Shown one piece after another: positions 8,885 through 19,036 of a DNA stretch of 64,000 nucleotides. The position numbers and the translations under genes were made by a program. The DNA comes from Bacillus sp. REN10 (GTDB taxonomy: Bacteria; Bacillota; Bacilli; Bacillales; Domibacillaceae). Positions within the stretch are counted from its first letter, which is position 1, and every line of letters starts with the position of its first letter. Below the pieces are notes generated by a model, which was given only the letters and a program-made list of their open reading frames with translations, did no database searches and was not told where the DNA came from. Location of the stretch: the NCBI RefSeq assembly GCF_016820555.1, contig NZ_JADHDW010000007.1:1-64000 (forward strand), written 5' to 3'.

Positions 8885-8910
8885 AAAGGATAGCCTCATC
8901 GCTATCCTTT
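8885..8910 (-). terminator. Terminator of the chemoreceptor gene
   Basis: A perfect 10-bp stem AAAGGATAGC/GCTATCCTTT has a 6-base loop, with a run of seven T on the minus strand, directly after the chemoreceptor stop. Confidence 0.9.
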
Positions 8911-8915
8911 CTCTC

Positions 8916-10628
8916 TTACACTTTAAATTGCACAACTAAATCTTGAAGTTCTTCCGCCATGTTGGCTAAAGCTGTTGAAGAAGCAGAAATTTCTTGCATA
9001 GAAGCCAATTGTTCCTCTGTCGCTGCTGAAATGTTTTGTGTGTTGGCGGCTGCCGTTTCCGCAATACCGTTCACTGTCACAATCGATTGGCTTACATGCT
9101 GGGTCCCTTCAGCTAATCGCTGCACCATTTGAGCAATCTCTTGAATTTGTGCAACTACTTCACTAACAGAATCTTTAATTTTCTTAAAGGAATGACCGGC
9201 TTCTTGAACGACTTGTAATCCTTCTTCCACTTCTGACGTAGTGGATTTCATCGACTCTAGAGCTTGATGGTTATCATTTTGGATAATTGCAATTAAATGG
9301 CTAATCTGTTCTGCCGAATTTGCCGATTGCTCAGCAAGCTTTCTTACCTCGTCAGCCACAACGGAAAATCCTCGGCCATGTTCTCCAGCTCGTGCTGCTT
9401 CAATAGCCGCATTTAAAGCTAATAAATTCGTTTGAGCAGCAATATCGGTAATAACGTCGTTAATTTTGCCAATTTCTGTAGACCGCTCATTCAAGCCCGC
9501 TACCACATTAGACAAGCCGGTTACATTCTCATTAATTGAACTCATTTGCGTCGTTACTTTTTGAATAACTCGCTCTCCATCCATTGACATTTTTGACGTT
9601 TGTTCAACACTTGCTGATACTACTTTCGCATTATCCGCAATTTGATCCGTATAACTAGCCATTTCCTTAACGACTTGCGTACTTTCTTCTACATTGCGCA
9701 ATTGATCATCCGACCCAGCCGCCAAGTCTTGAACCGCCAGCGAAATGTGTTCGCTTGCCTCACTGCTTTGTTCCGCGCTGGCACTTAATTGCTCTGAAGA
9801 AGCAGCCACTTGCTGGGACGTTTCACTCACTTTGCGAATAATCTCTTGTAGTTCCTCAACCATATGATTAAACGAATTTGTCAACTCGCCTACTTCATCC
9901 GCTGATTGATACGATCCTTTAACTGTAAAATCACCTTTCTCCGCTTTCGCTAATAAATCTTTTATTTGAGAAATTGGATGAACAATACTTCTAGAAATGA
10001 TAAGACCGATCGAAATCAGTAAAATTAATGAGACAAGAATACAAGAAGCCATAAAAATGGTAGCTTTATCTAATGCCGCTTCATTTTCTTCCTTAATCTT
10101 CTGAGCCGCTTGTTCATTTAAAGCTTGGAGCTCATCTAATTCCTTATTTACCTTGTTTCTTTTTCCTCTTAATACTTTATTATACAGAGCATATGCTTCT
10201 GCGTTCTTGTTTTGTTGAGCCAATTCAATCACTTGCGCTCTCGTCTCGCGTAAACTCACTCTCAATGTTTTAAATCTGCTATAAATTTTCTTTTCTTCAG
10301 GTGTTAAATCAGCCTGTTCAAAGTTTTGATACACATGGTCAATTTCATCCGCTGCATTTTGTATGTTCGCCAACAGTTCTTGATTGCGATTCGGATCAGT
10401 CGTAATCATTAATTCTAATACATACGCATCTAGCGTACGATTCGTTTCTAAGATCTCTGCTAACCATTGAGCAGGTTTCAGACGCTCTTCATACATTGAT
10501 TTAGACTTACTAGCCATATCATTCATATTCATATAACCAACAGCGCCAATCATCGAAAGCGCTAAAGCACTAATGATGACTAATAAACTCAACTTCCTTG
10601 AAATTTTCAAATTACGAAATAGGCTCAT
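8916..10628 (-). CDS. Methyl-accepting chemotaxis protein
   Basis: The 570-residue chemoreceptor has a first membrane helix near residues 11-34 and a four-helix-bundle extracellular sensor (about 35-180). A second membrane helix at about 185-210 is followed by a HAMP domain (about 212-265). The long signalling coiled coil carries the conserved hairpin tip [20 protein letters not shown]. It transmits attractant or repellent signals to CheA/CheW; the ligand cannot be read from sequence. The ATG at 10628 has a GGGAGAG site; an upstream start at 10655 is unsupported. A sigma-D promoter precedes it, as expected for a motility-regulon gene. There is no C-terminal CheR-docking pentapeptide. Confidence 0.93.
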   Translation of the reverse strand: MSLFRNLKISRKLSLLVIISALALSMIGAVGYMNMNDMASKSKSMYEERLKPAQWLAEILETNRTLDAYVLELMITTDPNRNQELLANIQNAADEIDHVYQNFEQADLTPEEKKIYSRFKTLRVSLRETRAQVIELAQQNKNAEAYALYNKVLRGKRNKVNKELDELQALNEQAAQKIKEENEAALDKATIFMASCILVSLILLISIGLIISRSIVHPISQIKDLLAKAEKGDFTVKGSYQSADEVGELTNSFNHMVEELQEIIRKVSETSQQVAASSEQLSASAEQSSEASEHISLAVQDLAAGSDDQLRNVEESTQVVKEMASYTDQIADNAKVVSASVEQTSKMSMDGERVIQKVTTQMSSINENVTGLSNVVAGLNERSTEIGKINDVITDIAAQTNLLALNAAIEAARAGEHGRGFSVVADEVRKLAEQSANSAEQISHLIAIIQNDNHQALESMKSTTSEVEEGLQVVQEAGHSFKKIKDSVSEVVAQIQEIAQMVQRLAEGTQHVSQSIVTVNGIAETAAANTQNISAATEEQLASMQEISASSTALANMAEELQDLVVQFKV

Positions 10629-10676
10629 ATGGACTCTCCCTCGTCTCGTCAACAAGACGTTAATTTTATACTTGTT

Positions 10677-10704
10677 ATATCGGCACCCCCTACCTTATGA
10701 TTTA
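10677..10704 (-). promoter_or_regulatory. Sigma-D (motility) promoter of the chemoreceptor gene
   Basis: Read on the minus strand, TAAA (10704-10701) and GCCGATAT (10684-10677) are separated by 16 bases. This matches the Bacillus sigma-D consensus TAAA-N(14-16)-GCCGATAT. It lies about 50 bases upstream of the ribosome site of the chemoreceptor. Confidence 0.8.
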
Positions 10705-10987
10705 ATCTTTTTTTGCAATTTCTCGACAAATTTCGATTAGAATAACATAACGGATAAACAGCACTTTTTTAACTAATTTTAAGCAAAAAAAAGCAAAAAA
10801 CTGTCCCAACATAAAAGGCTCTGTTTCTCAGAATAACAATATCTAACGAGAATCAAAATTAGATATCGTTTTAATTGTCAGAGCCCCTATGAGACAATCT
10901 CTTGCCGATAAATATTAATGTTGATTTTAATGATTTTTGACAGAGCTTATTACATGATCATGACACTTTATCAATCGTCTCAGCTTC
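10705..10987. other. Intergenic region with long imperfect inverted repeat
   Basis: Between 10817 and 10885, GGCTCTG pairs with CAGAGCC at the ends and ATATCTAA with TTAGATAT inside, giving a discontinuous hairpin of about 69 nt. Poly-A tracts precede it. It could be a terminator for the GbsR-like gene, a degraded mobile-element end, or a small RNA. No open frame is supported here. Confidence 0.4.
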
Positions 10988-11521
10988 TTATTTTGGCACG
11001 TGTTTAAAAATTTCTCCGCTTTCAAAAAAGTCGATAAGCCGGGTAAGCCAGTTGTAATAGTCCGACCATTGTTTCATTTCAACAAGAAGTTCATTAATTT
11101 GCTGCTCAGCTTCTTCTGTAAGTGTTTCATTTTCTTTTATTTCCATCAGTTCTCTTGTCAGCTTTTTCTCAAAGATTTTATTGCGACTGATTGTTTTGCT
11201 CCAATTAGAGGTAAATAAAGAAATGAAGGTTTGGTAGTAGTCGTTTTCCACCGTATACAAATCTTTACGAACGCCTTTTTCAAATATCTTCTCAGCTATA
11301 TTTAAATTGACCATTTCCCTAACAACCTGGCTCATCCTCGTTTTGCTCATGCCTGTTGCTTCTGATAATTCATTTAACGTCATTGGTTTGCGGTTCATAT
11401 AAATAATTCCCATTACTCTTCCGACTGTTGGCGAAACCCCGTACGTCCTCATATTATCGGCGATTCGATCTATATAATGCTCCTCAGCTTGTTTCTTAAT
11501 GATACTAGCCTTCTCGTCCAC
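10988..11521 (-). CDS. GbsR/OpcR-family MarR-type repressor
   Basis: The 177-residue winged-helix regulator resembles Bacillus GbsR and OpcR, which repress choline/glycine betaine synthesis and uptake genes. A central winged helix shows as MTLNELSEATGMSKTRMSQV; a helical region with the aromatic-rich segment QWSDYYNWLTRLIDF follows. The likely start is GTG at 11521, nine bases after AAAGGAG; the longer frame from 11560 lacks a ribosome site. It diverges from the opuC operon with about 265 bases between starts, a typical arrangement for a regulator of that transporter. Which of GbsR or OpcR it matches best cannot be settled here. Confidence 0.8.
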   Translation of the reverse strand: MDEKASIIKKQAEEHYIDRIADNMRTYGVSPTVGRVMGIIYMNRKPMTLNELSEATGMSKTRMSQVVREMVNLNIAEKIFEKGVRKDLYTVENDYYQTFISLFTSNWSKTISRNKIFEKKLTRELMEIKENETLTEEAEQQINELLVEMKQWSDYYNWLTRLIDFFESGEIFKHVPK

Positions 11522-11786
11522 AGTGTTAACTCCTTTCAACCGCCTTGATTCATACGTCACTTTAACATAATTTTTCTTTAAAAGAAATAGATGAAAATGA
11601 AAGTTATTAGGAGAAATTCAAAGCATTTAAGAGCATTATTTATTTTTCAACTACTTGTTCACCTCTTTTTATAAAATATGTGCAATTCATAAACTTTTTA
11701 TTTTACAAAGTTTACGATATGATTTTAATGAAACATTTGTCGAAATCGATGCAATGATAAATAAATTCACACGGAGGTGTCAGAAA

Positions 11787-12929
11787 TTGCTGAAATTTGA
11801 TCGAGTATCAAAAATGTATAAAGGAGGGAAAAAGGCAGTTCAAAATTTATCTCTAGAGTTTGAAAAAGGTGAATTTATCGTCTTTATCGGCCCAAGCGGC
11901 TGCGGAAAAACAACAACAATGAAGATGATTAACCGCCTCATTGAACCGACAGAGGGCAGTATTTATATCAATGGCAGAAATGTATTAGAACAAGATCCCG
12001 TACAATTACGTCGCGAAATTGGTTATGTCATTCAACAAATTGGCTTATTTCCACACATGACGATTCAAGAAAATATTACCCTCGTGCCTAAACTTTTAAA
12101 GTGGCCCATCGAGAAACGAAGCAAAAGAGCACTTGAACTGCTCAAACTTGTCAATATGACCCCTGATTATTTGGAAAAATATCCGCATGAATTAAGCGGC
12201 GGACAGCAACAACGAATTGGTGTGCTTCGGGCATTAGCGGCTGACCCTTCATTGATCTTAATGGATGAGCCATTCGGGGCTTTAGATCCGATTACGCGGG
12301 ATGCTTTGCAAGAAGAGTTTAAAAAACTGCAACGATCATTAGGAAAAACAATTGTATTTGTGACTCATGATATGGATGAAGCGATTAAATTAGCAGATCG
12401 AATTGTCATTTTAAAAGATGGTCAATTAGTGCAAGTAGGCACACCAGATGAAATTTTACAACACCCAGCAAATGAATTTGTGGAGGAGTTTATCGGAAAA
12501 GAGCGCTTGCTGCAAGCTCGCCCTACTATTCAAACTGTTGAGCAAATCATGAATCAAAAGCCCATTATAGTTCGCGAAGATAAATCTCTATCAGAAGCGA
12601 TTCAATTGATGAAACATCATCGAGTAGATTCCCTTCTTGTTGTAAATAAACAAAAAGTGCTAAAAGGCTATATCGATGTTGAAATCATTGATAAGTACCA
12701 AAAGAAAGCCGTTCTCGTCGGCGATGTCATGGAAACGAACGTACTAGCAGTGCAAAAGGAAGCACTTGTGCGCGACTCAATTCGCAATATTTTAAAGCGG
12801 GGCATGAAGTATGTTCCTGTTGTTGATCATCACCATACCCTTGTTGGTATCGTCACGAGAGCAAGCCTTGTTGACATTGTATATGACTCGATTTGGGGCA
12901 TGGAAGACGATAAGCAAGTTGTTGGATAG
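11787..12929 (+). CDS. opuCA: Compatible-solute ABC importer, ATPase with CBS domains (OpuCA-like)
   Basis: The 380-residue ATP-binding subunit has Walker [10 protein letters not shown], signature [10 protein letters not shown], Walker [13 protein letters not shown] and switch His VTHDMDEA. Two C-terminal CBS domains follow (about residues 255-370), the usual osmotic-sensing module of OpuA/OpuC-type importers. The TTG at 11787 is 7 bases after GGAGGTG and gives 380 residues, the normal OpuCA length. The extended frame from 11655 adds 44 residues without homology. It is the first gene of a four-gene operon for glycine betaine, carnitine or related osmoprotectant uptake. Confidence 0.92.
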   Translation: MLKFDRVSKMYKGGKKAVQNLSLEFEKGEFIVFIGPSGCGKTTTMKMINRLIEPTEGSIYINGRNVLEQDPVQLRREIGYVIQQIGLFPHMTIQENITLVPKLLKWPIEKRSKRALELLKLVNMTPDYLEKYPHELSGGQQQRIGVLRALAADPSLILMDEPFGALDPITRDALQEEFKKLQRSLGKTIVFVTHDMDEAIKLADRIVILKDGQLVQVGTPDEILQHPANEFVEEFIGKERLLQARPTIQTVEQIMNQKPIIVREDKSLSEAIQLMKHHRVDSLLVVNKQKVLKGYIDVEIIDKYQKKAVLVGDVMETNVLAVQKEALVRDSIRNILKRGMKYVPVVDHHHTLVGIVTRASLVDIVYDSIWGMEDDKQVVG

Positions 12930-12943
12930 GAGGGGAGAAAATT

Positions 12944-14535
<1,592 letters not shown>

Positions 14536-14544
14536 GGTGATTTT

Positions 14545-15219
14545 TTGAATACAATAAAAGATATCTGGACATATTACGCACAAAATAGCTCCTACGTATG
14601 GGAGGAGTTTTATCGTCATTTCCTCATGTCCGCTTATGGCGTACTATTTGCAGCGATTGTCGCCATTCCGCTTGGGATTATCATCGCCCGACACCATAAA
14701 TTAAGTAAATGGACGATGTCTTTCGCTAACATTATTCAAACAATCCCATCGTTAGCAATGTTGGCGATCTTAATGCTTGCTTTTGGGCTCGGAACGAATA
14801 CCGTCATTATCGCTCTCTTCCTTTATTCTCTCCTGCCCATTTTAAAAAATACGTACACTGGCATTCGTCAAGTCGATCGTGCTCTTTTAGAATCCGGAAG
14901 AGCGGTCGGCATGACAAAATGGCAATTATTGCGCATGGTTGAGTTGCCGCTAGCCTTATCAGTGATCATGGCCGGATTGCGCACTGCATTAGTTATCGCC
15001 ATTGGAATTACAACGATCGGTACATTTGTCGGAGCTGGCGGACTTGGCGACATCATCGTTCGTGGAACAAACGCAACCGATGGAACAGCTATTATTTTAG
15101 CGGGAGCTATCCCAACCGCCCTCATGGCCGTCATCGCCGACCTCATCATGGGTTGGATCGAACACAAACTCTCCCCTGCCAACAAACAACAGAAAAAACT
15201 TCAAGAACTGGCGACATAA
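14545..15219 (+). CDS. opuCD: Osmoprotectant ABC permease (OpuCD-like)
   Basis: The 224-residue permease has the EAA loop ESGRAVGMTKWQLLRMVELP and FVGAGGLGDIIVRG near the C-terminus. A TTG start follows GAGGTG. The stop codon TAA (15217-15219) and last two codons lie inside the left end of a copy of the dispersed CGGGGCGTGACAGGCAC element, so its final residues are element-derived. It completes the opuCA-CB-CC-CD operon. Confidence 0.9.
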   Translation: MNTIKDIWTYYAQNSSYVWEEFYRHFLMSAYGVLFAAIVAIPLGIIIARHHKLSKWTMSFANIIQTIPSLAMLAILMLAFGLGTNTVIIALFLYSLLPILKNTYTGIRQVDRALLESGRAVGMTKWQLLRMVELPLALSVIMAGLRTALVIAIGITTIGTFVGAGGLGDIIVRGTNATDGTAIILAGAIPTALMAVIADLIMGWIEHKLSPANKQQKKLQELAT

Positions 15220-15246
15220 TTCGGGGCGTGACAGGCACTTGTCGAC
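15212..15246 (+). repeat. Dispersed element copy 1
   Basis: CGGGGCGTGACAGGCAC is followed by TTGTCGAC, with a left arm beginning CGACA at 15212. A second partial start (CGACATAACCGG) follows immediately. The opuCD stop codon lies within it. This is the only copy covering the 3' end of a plus-strand gene. Confidence 0.85.
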
Positions 15247-15292
15247 ATAACCGGCACGGCTTTGGGACATAGTAATGATGAGGTGACGGTCT

Positions 15293-15703
15293 ATGAAGAA
15301 GAAGTTGGTTGCCTGTTTTTTAACGGTGATGTTTATGGCGTTTTCAGTCAGTGCACAGGAGACGCCTTTAGTAGAGGTATTTAGTATTGAGCAAGGAAAG
15401 GTGATTGAAACCATTCCAAGTAATGCGTCTATTCAAAAAGAAGCAGCTCGTTACTTGGCTAATATAACAGGTATTTACCGCAAAGTTTCACCTATGCCAA
15501 AGAAAGGCACAATGATTAAGATTCCTTTATCCCCTGAAGTTCAAGTAAAAAACCGGTGGGTCGATACAAAGGTCAATCAAGTCATTGTAGTCATCAGCAA
15601 AAAAGAAAAACCTTTCCTTATGATCTTTGATGACGAAAACAATCTCCATCTCTTTACTTTTAAAGGAGATGCCAAAACTTTATTATCGAAGCTGAAAAAA
15701 TAA
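15293..15703 (+). CDS. Small secreted protein of unknown function
   Basis: The 136-residue protein has a clear signal peptide (MKKKLVACFLTVMFMAFSVSA, likely cut before QETP). A compact domain follows with a conserved-looking core: ITGIYRKVSPMPKKG, IPLSPEV and KPFLMIFDDENNLHLFTF. I believe similar short exported proteins occur in other Bacillaceae but cannot name a function. GAGGTGA lies 7 bases before the ATG. The upstream spacer holds a dispersed-element copy. A strong terminator follows the stop. Confidence 0.7.
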   Translation: MKKKLVACFLTVMFMAFSVSAQETPLVEVFSIEQGKVIETIPSNASIQKEAARYLANITGIYRKVSPMPKKGTMIKIPLSPEVQVKNRWVDTKVNQVIVVISKKEKPFLMIFDDENNLHLFTFKGDAKTLLSKLKK

Positions 15704-15726
15704 AGCCTGGATCTCCCAGGCTTTTT
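15702..15726. terminator. Bidirectional terminator between convergent genes
   Basis: AAGCCTGG pairs with CCAGGCTT over a 5-base loop, followed by TTTTT. It starts at the stop codon of the secreted-protein gene and abuts the IDEAL gene stop. Confidence 0.85.
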
Positions 15727-15727
15727 G

Positions 15728-16099
15728 TTATTCTGCGGCCACAGCCGTCAACTGGCGCAATTGAGTAGAGAAAGACCGAAACGCCTCTTCATTTCTTTGA
15801 TCCAATGCTTCATTAATTTTGTAATGTAAATAGTTCAACTTCAGCTCCAGATCCTCTTTTGAATAAAGGAAGCCTTTCATATATAAATTCTCTAAGTCTT
15901 CAATGTTTATGTAAAAAAAATCTTCATTATTTCTTCCGACGAGGAAATACCATCCTAACGCATCGACATGCCGTTTATCACTTGTGATGGTTAAGCAATC
16001 CTTCCGGTGGAACTCAATCGTTCGACGATGAGATTGATCCGGGCAAAAACAGTCGACTTGATGCTCGTATGGTCGAACAAAAACAAACTGACTAGCCAT
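15728..16099 (-). CDS. IDEAL-domain protein
   Basis: This is a 123-residue soluble protein. The C-terminal YKINEALDQRNEEAFRSFS matches the IDEAL motif of short Firmicute domains. An N-terminal beta-rich part has two Cys (VDCFCPDQS). The ATG at 16099 is 6 bases after AAGGTG; a GTG at 16108 sits on the ribosome site and is rejected. IDEAL domains are protein-interaction modules with poorly known function. Upstream lie a long folded leader and a sigma-A promoter whose spacer is a Fur box, so iron-controlled expression is predicted. Confidence 0.75.
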   Translation of the reverse strand: MASQFVFVRPYEHQVDCFCPDQSHRRTIEFHRKDCLTITSDKRHVDALGWYFLVGRNNEDFFYINIEDLENLYMKGFLYSKEDLELKLNYLHYKINEALDQRNEEAFRSFSTQLRQLTAVAAE

Positions 16100-16119
16100 C
16101 ACTTTCACCTTCTCTTCAT

Positions 16120-16232
16120 GAAAAATTTTTTATGAGCGGAACCGAAATTTATATACATAAGGGATGTTTGCGTTTGCATCATGTATCATTTATAAGAGGG
16201 GGTATCGGTCCCGCTCAATGTAAATTAAGCAC
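16120..16232 (-). ncRNA. Candidate Fur-controlled structured leader or small RNA
   Basis: From the predicted start near 16232, the leftward transcript forms a 13-bp closing stem between 16217-16205 and 16145-16133. TGAGCGGGACCGA pairs with TCGGTTCCGCTCA, all paired as RNA with one G-U. Inside are ATACAT/ATGTAT and GATG/CATC stems and an unpaired ACCCCCTCTTAT segment. The single wobble pair is valid only for the minus-strand RNA and would be an A-C mismatch on the plus strand, which supports the direction. A T-run lies at 16125-16121, but not immediately after the stem. It may be a 5' leader of the IDEAL gene, a separate sRNA, or both. Confidence 0.5.
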
Positions 16233-16238
16233 ACTCTC

Positions 16239-16268
16239 ACTATAAATGATATTGATTATCATTGTCAA
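16239..16268 (-). promoter_or_regulatory. Sigma-A promoter with Fur box in its spacer
   Basis: On the minus strand TTGACA (16268-16263) and TATAGT (16244-16239) are 18 bases apart. The spacer is filled by a near-consensus Fur operator, TGATATTGATTATCATTG (starting 16247 in plus sense). This is the classic layout of a Fur-repressed promoter. It reads toward the IDEAL gene, away from the sigma factor gene, though bound Fur could also affect the latter. Confidence 0.8.
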
Positions 16269-16359
16269 CAATAAAAATTATTTTTTAATCCAAATGATAG
16301 GAAATGCACGCCTACTTCGTATTAATAAGTGAAAATGCTTTTAGAAAGGCGGTCACTCA

Positions 16360-16884
16360 ATGGATGAAGAGTTAATCGTAAAACAGATCACTCGCAAAAA
16401 AGACGTTGGCTTACAACTGCTCGTCGATCACTATTCCGGACTCATCACTGCTATCGTGAGAAAGCACCTCGGGAATATAAGAACGTATGAAGAAGAATGT
16501 ATCAATGATGTGTTGTTAGCCATTTGGAACAATATCAAAAGCTTCGATAAGAAAAAAAATTCATTTAAAAACTGGGTCGCAGCCATCTCCAAATATAAAG
16601 CGATCGACTACAAGAGAAAGTATATGAAGAACCAACAAAACATGAGTTTAACAGAAGTGGAGCATCAACTGACCACCCATTCTTCCCTACAGCAAGAAAT
16701 ACAAGAAGATGTGGAAGAATTGCTGCGCCACTTAAATGAAAAAGATCGAGAACTATTCAAGCAATACTATTTAGAAGATGTTCAACTAGAAACTATTGCT
16801 GACGCTCATCACACGACCATCGACAATTTGTACAATCGTCTGTCTCGTGGAAGGAAAAAAATAAAAAAGGCGGTGCAACAATGA
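16360..16884 (+). CDS. ECF-type RNA polymerase sigma factor
   Basis: The 174-residue sigma-70 family factor has only regions 2 and 4. Region 2 spans about residues 15-95, with EECINDVLLAIWNNI and SFKNWVAAISKYKAIDYKRK. Region 4 spans about 115-170, with LNEKDRELFKQYYLEDVQLE and a helix-turn-helix DAHHTTIDNLYNRLSRGRKKI. AAAGGCGG precedes the ATG. The stop overlaps the next gene (ATGA), which is its likely anti-sigma factor. The Fur box at 16247-16267 lies about 100 bases upstream, but its promoter points the other way. Confidence 0.88.
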   Translation: MDEELIVKQITRKKDVGLQLLVDHYSGLITAIVRKHLGNIRTYEEECINDVLLAIWNNIKSFDKKKNSFKNWVAAISKYKAIDYKRKYMKNQQNMSLTEVEHQLTTHSSLQQEIQEDVEELLRHLNEKDRELFKQYYLEDVQLETIADAHHTTIDNLYNRLSRGRKKIKKAVQQ

Positions 16885-18029
16885 AGAATCCGTATGATTT
16901 ATTAAATGAAACGCAGATCAATGTAGATGAATATGAAGAAGTGGAGTTAAATCAAGCGGAGAAAGATCGTCTATTACATACGTTACAAAAAAGCGTTCAG
17001 CCTCGAACAAAGAAACCTCGAAAAGGCTTAATCGCTGCAGCGGTCGCTTTAGCCATGATTAGTCCTGTCATGTTGAGCAATGAACACGTATGGGCTTCTC
17101 TATCTAAAGCCGGAAAACAAATCGAACAGTTTTTTAATAAACCGGACAATCAATTTATTGGCTATAAACAAAAAATCGAACAAGTGGCCGCTGATAAAAA
17201 TGTCAGCGTCACATTAAATGAATTAATGCTTGATGACGGGCAGATCCTACTGAGCTTAAATGTAAATGCCGCACAATTAGATAAATTGACATTAGGTGCC
17301 GGGAAAAGTTCCCCCATTCGTCCAGGAGATCCAATCATTCAAATTGGAGATGTGACATTTTCAAATACCGCTTACGATTCACAATTAGAAGATGAAAAAA
17401 CGGAAGATGGCAGTTGGAACTTCTTATATTCTGTGGATTTGACCGGTATTGACACAGACGGAGACGGAATTATTGATAAGGAAAATTTCCAAATCCTCGA
17501 TGACTATATGAACTCTGATAAAGACTATGACGTCAATATTACTTTTCATACAATGGAGTATGAGAAAAAGAGCGGTGTCCACTCCGGCAAATACTCTGAC
17601 TCCTTTGGACAAATCAAAGGAAACTGGGCATTCCAAACGACAGTCAATGGAACAAATATTAAATCCGACACAGACGTATACTATGTCGATAAAGAAATCA
17701 GCATTAAAGAGAAAGACGTAGAAGGTATCCTCAAAATTGAAGAAGTTCGTGTATCACCTGTTTCATTAAAACTTCATTATACATTTGAGTACACAAAAGG
17801 CAGTCAAATGGAGACAAATGTTGATCTACTTATAGAAGATGAAAAAGGACGACGACTGACTGGTAGCGGTACAGGCACAGGCACAGATACACTCTCAACT
17901 ATGAACATAGACATTCCATTAGAGAACGACCTTAAACAAATTAAAATTACGCCAACCTTGTTTGATTATGAAAGCGAGTCTTCAAAATACTTGAAGGACA
18001 AAGCATTTGAACTGAAGTTACAAAAATGA
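16881..18029 (+). CDS. DUF4179 membrane protein, probable anti-sigma factor
   Basis: The 382-residue protein has a cytosolic N-terminus (about 1-48) and one membrane helix (GLIAAAVALAMISPVML). A large extracellular DUF4179-type domain starts near residue 70, and the C-terminal part contains Thr/Gly-rich beta structure. DUF4179 proteins regularly follow ECF sigma genes and are taken to hold the sigma factor at the membrane until a signal arrives. It overlaps the sigma gene by four bases. An aspartate-rich segment (TGIDTDGDGIIDKENF) resembles a calcium-binding loop. The signal is unknown. Confidence 0.78.
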   Translation: MKNPYDLLNETQINVDEYEEVELNQAEKDRLLHTLQKSVQPRTKKPRKGLIAAAVALAMISPVMLSNEHVWASLSKAGKQIEQFFNKPDNQFIGYKQKIEQVAADKNVSVTLNELMLDDGQILLSLNVNAAQLDKLTLGAGKSSPIRPGDPIIQIGDVTFSNTAYDSQLEDEKTEDGSWNFLYSVDLTGIDTDGDGIIDKENFQILDDYMNSDKDYDVNITFHTMEYEKKSGVHSGKYSDSFGQIKGNWAFQTTVNGTNIKSDTDVYYVDKEISIKEKDVEGILKIEEVRVSPVSLKLHYTFEYTKGSQMETNVDLLIEDEKGRRLTGSGTGTGTDTLSTMNIDIPLENDLKQIKITPTLFDYESESSKYLKDKAFELKLQK

Positions 18030-18038
18030 TCATTTTCC

Positions 18039-18068
18039 CTCGCTCGGAGCATTCTGAGCGAGTTTTTT
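18039..18068 (+). terminator. Terminator of the sigma/anti-sigma operon
   Basis: CTCGCTC pairs with GAGCGAG over a 10-base loop, followed by TTTTTT. Confidence 0.9.
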
Positions 18069-18104
18069 GATGAATCGGCCATTTTCTTCACTAAAATCAA
18101 AATA

Positions 18105-18134
18105 GAAAAAACCTTCTGAACAAAACTCAGAAGG
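18105..18134 (-). terminator. Terminator of the dioxygenase gene
   Basis: CCTTCTGA pairs with TCAGAAGG over a 7-base loop, with a T-run on the minus strand. It abuts the dioxygenase stop codon. Confidence 0.9.
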
Positions 18135-18899
18135 CTAAAATTGCAAAGCCATATAGCTAAGTGTCCCAAGATCATAGTCTCGGAATAATACTTTCGGCTC
18201 ACTTTCGTTACCTGCGCCCATCGCAATGAAAAACGGAACAAAATGTTCTTCCCGCGGAACGGCTTTCTCAGCAAATGGTGCCAATTGCTTATATTGAGTT
18301 AAATTAGAAATGTTGCCGGCATCAAGCTGCTCTAATAGCCAGTCGTCAAATTGAACCGCCCAGTCTTCCGGCTCTTTTTGACCCCAGTGTAATAAACGCA
18401 AATTGTGAACAGTCACACCGCTACCAATTACTAAAATATCTTCTTCCCCTAGTCCCTTTAACGCTCCCCCGATTCGAATTTGCTCCTCTGGCGGCAAAAA
18501 TGGATGAACCGATACTTGCACCACCGGAACGTCGGCATTCGGGAACAAATGAGTCAATAACGTCCAAGTGCCGTGATCCAGCCCTCGCTTCGTATCTAGT
18601 TCCGATTCGATCGCATGCGTCTGAAAGCGTTCTTGCAACAACTTAGCCATCTCCGTTGACCCCTTCGCTGGATAGGTCACTTCATAAAGGGCTGGTGGAA
18701 ACCCGCCAAAATCATAAATCGTTTCAAATTCATCATCACGAGAAGAAATTTGCATCACAGCACTTTCCCAGTGAGCCGTAAACAACACGATTGCTTTTGG
18801 CTTCAAACTCTCCCCCAGTTTTCGTAAAAATCGAGTATAATCCGTGTCTTCTATCGCAATCATCGGTGATCCATGTGGTAGAAATAATGCTGGCATCAT
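18135..18899 (-). CDS. DODA-type extradiol ring-cleavage dioxygenase (LigB superfamily)
   Basis: The 254-residue enzyme resembles 4,5-DOPA dioxygenase extradiol (YgiD type). Metal-ligand and catalytic signatures are visible: LFLPHGSPM near the N-terminus, ALYEVTYPAKG, KRGLDHGTWT and VIGSGVTVHNLR. These enzymes use Zn2+ or Fe2+ to open catechol rings; the physiological substrate here is unknown. Two adjacent ATGs (18899, 18896) follow AGGGGG; the longer frame to 18941 has no ribosome site. It diverges from an XRE-cupin regulator that probably controls it. Confidence 0.85.
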   Translation of the reverse strand: MMPALFLPHGSPMIAIEDTDYTRFLRKLGESLKPKAIVLFTAHWESAVMQISSRDDEFETIYDFGGFPPALYEVTYPAKGSTEMAKLLQERFQTHAIESELDTKRGLDHGTWTLLTHLFPNADVPVVQVSVHPFLPPEEQIRIGGALKGLGEEDILVIGSGVTVHNLRLLHWGQKEPEDWAVQFDDWLLEQLDAGNISNLTQYKQLAPFAEKAVPREEHFVPFFIAMGAGNESEPKVLFRDYDLGTLSYMALQF

Positions 18900-18987
18900 C
18901 GTAATCCCCCTAAAAGTTTTCTCATATGAATATTTTTTCATTTATAGGATAACAAACTTAGTGATAGCCTGTCAATAATTTGTTTGT

Positions 18988-18993
18988 TATAAT
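18988..18993 (+). promoter_or_regulatory. -10 of the XRE-cupin gene in a divergent promoter region
   Basis: TATAAT is preceded by TG, forming an extended -10. On the other strand a TTGACA (18975-18970) with a TTATCC 17 bases on could serve the dioxygenase gene. The two promoters overlap, so one regulator could control both. Confidence 0.5.
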
Positions 18994-19036
18994 AGAAATA
19001 AGTTTTCTTAAAAGAAACTTTTTAGGAGTGAATAAC

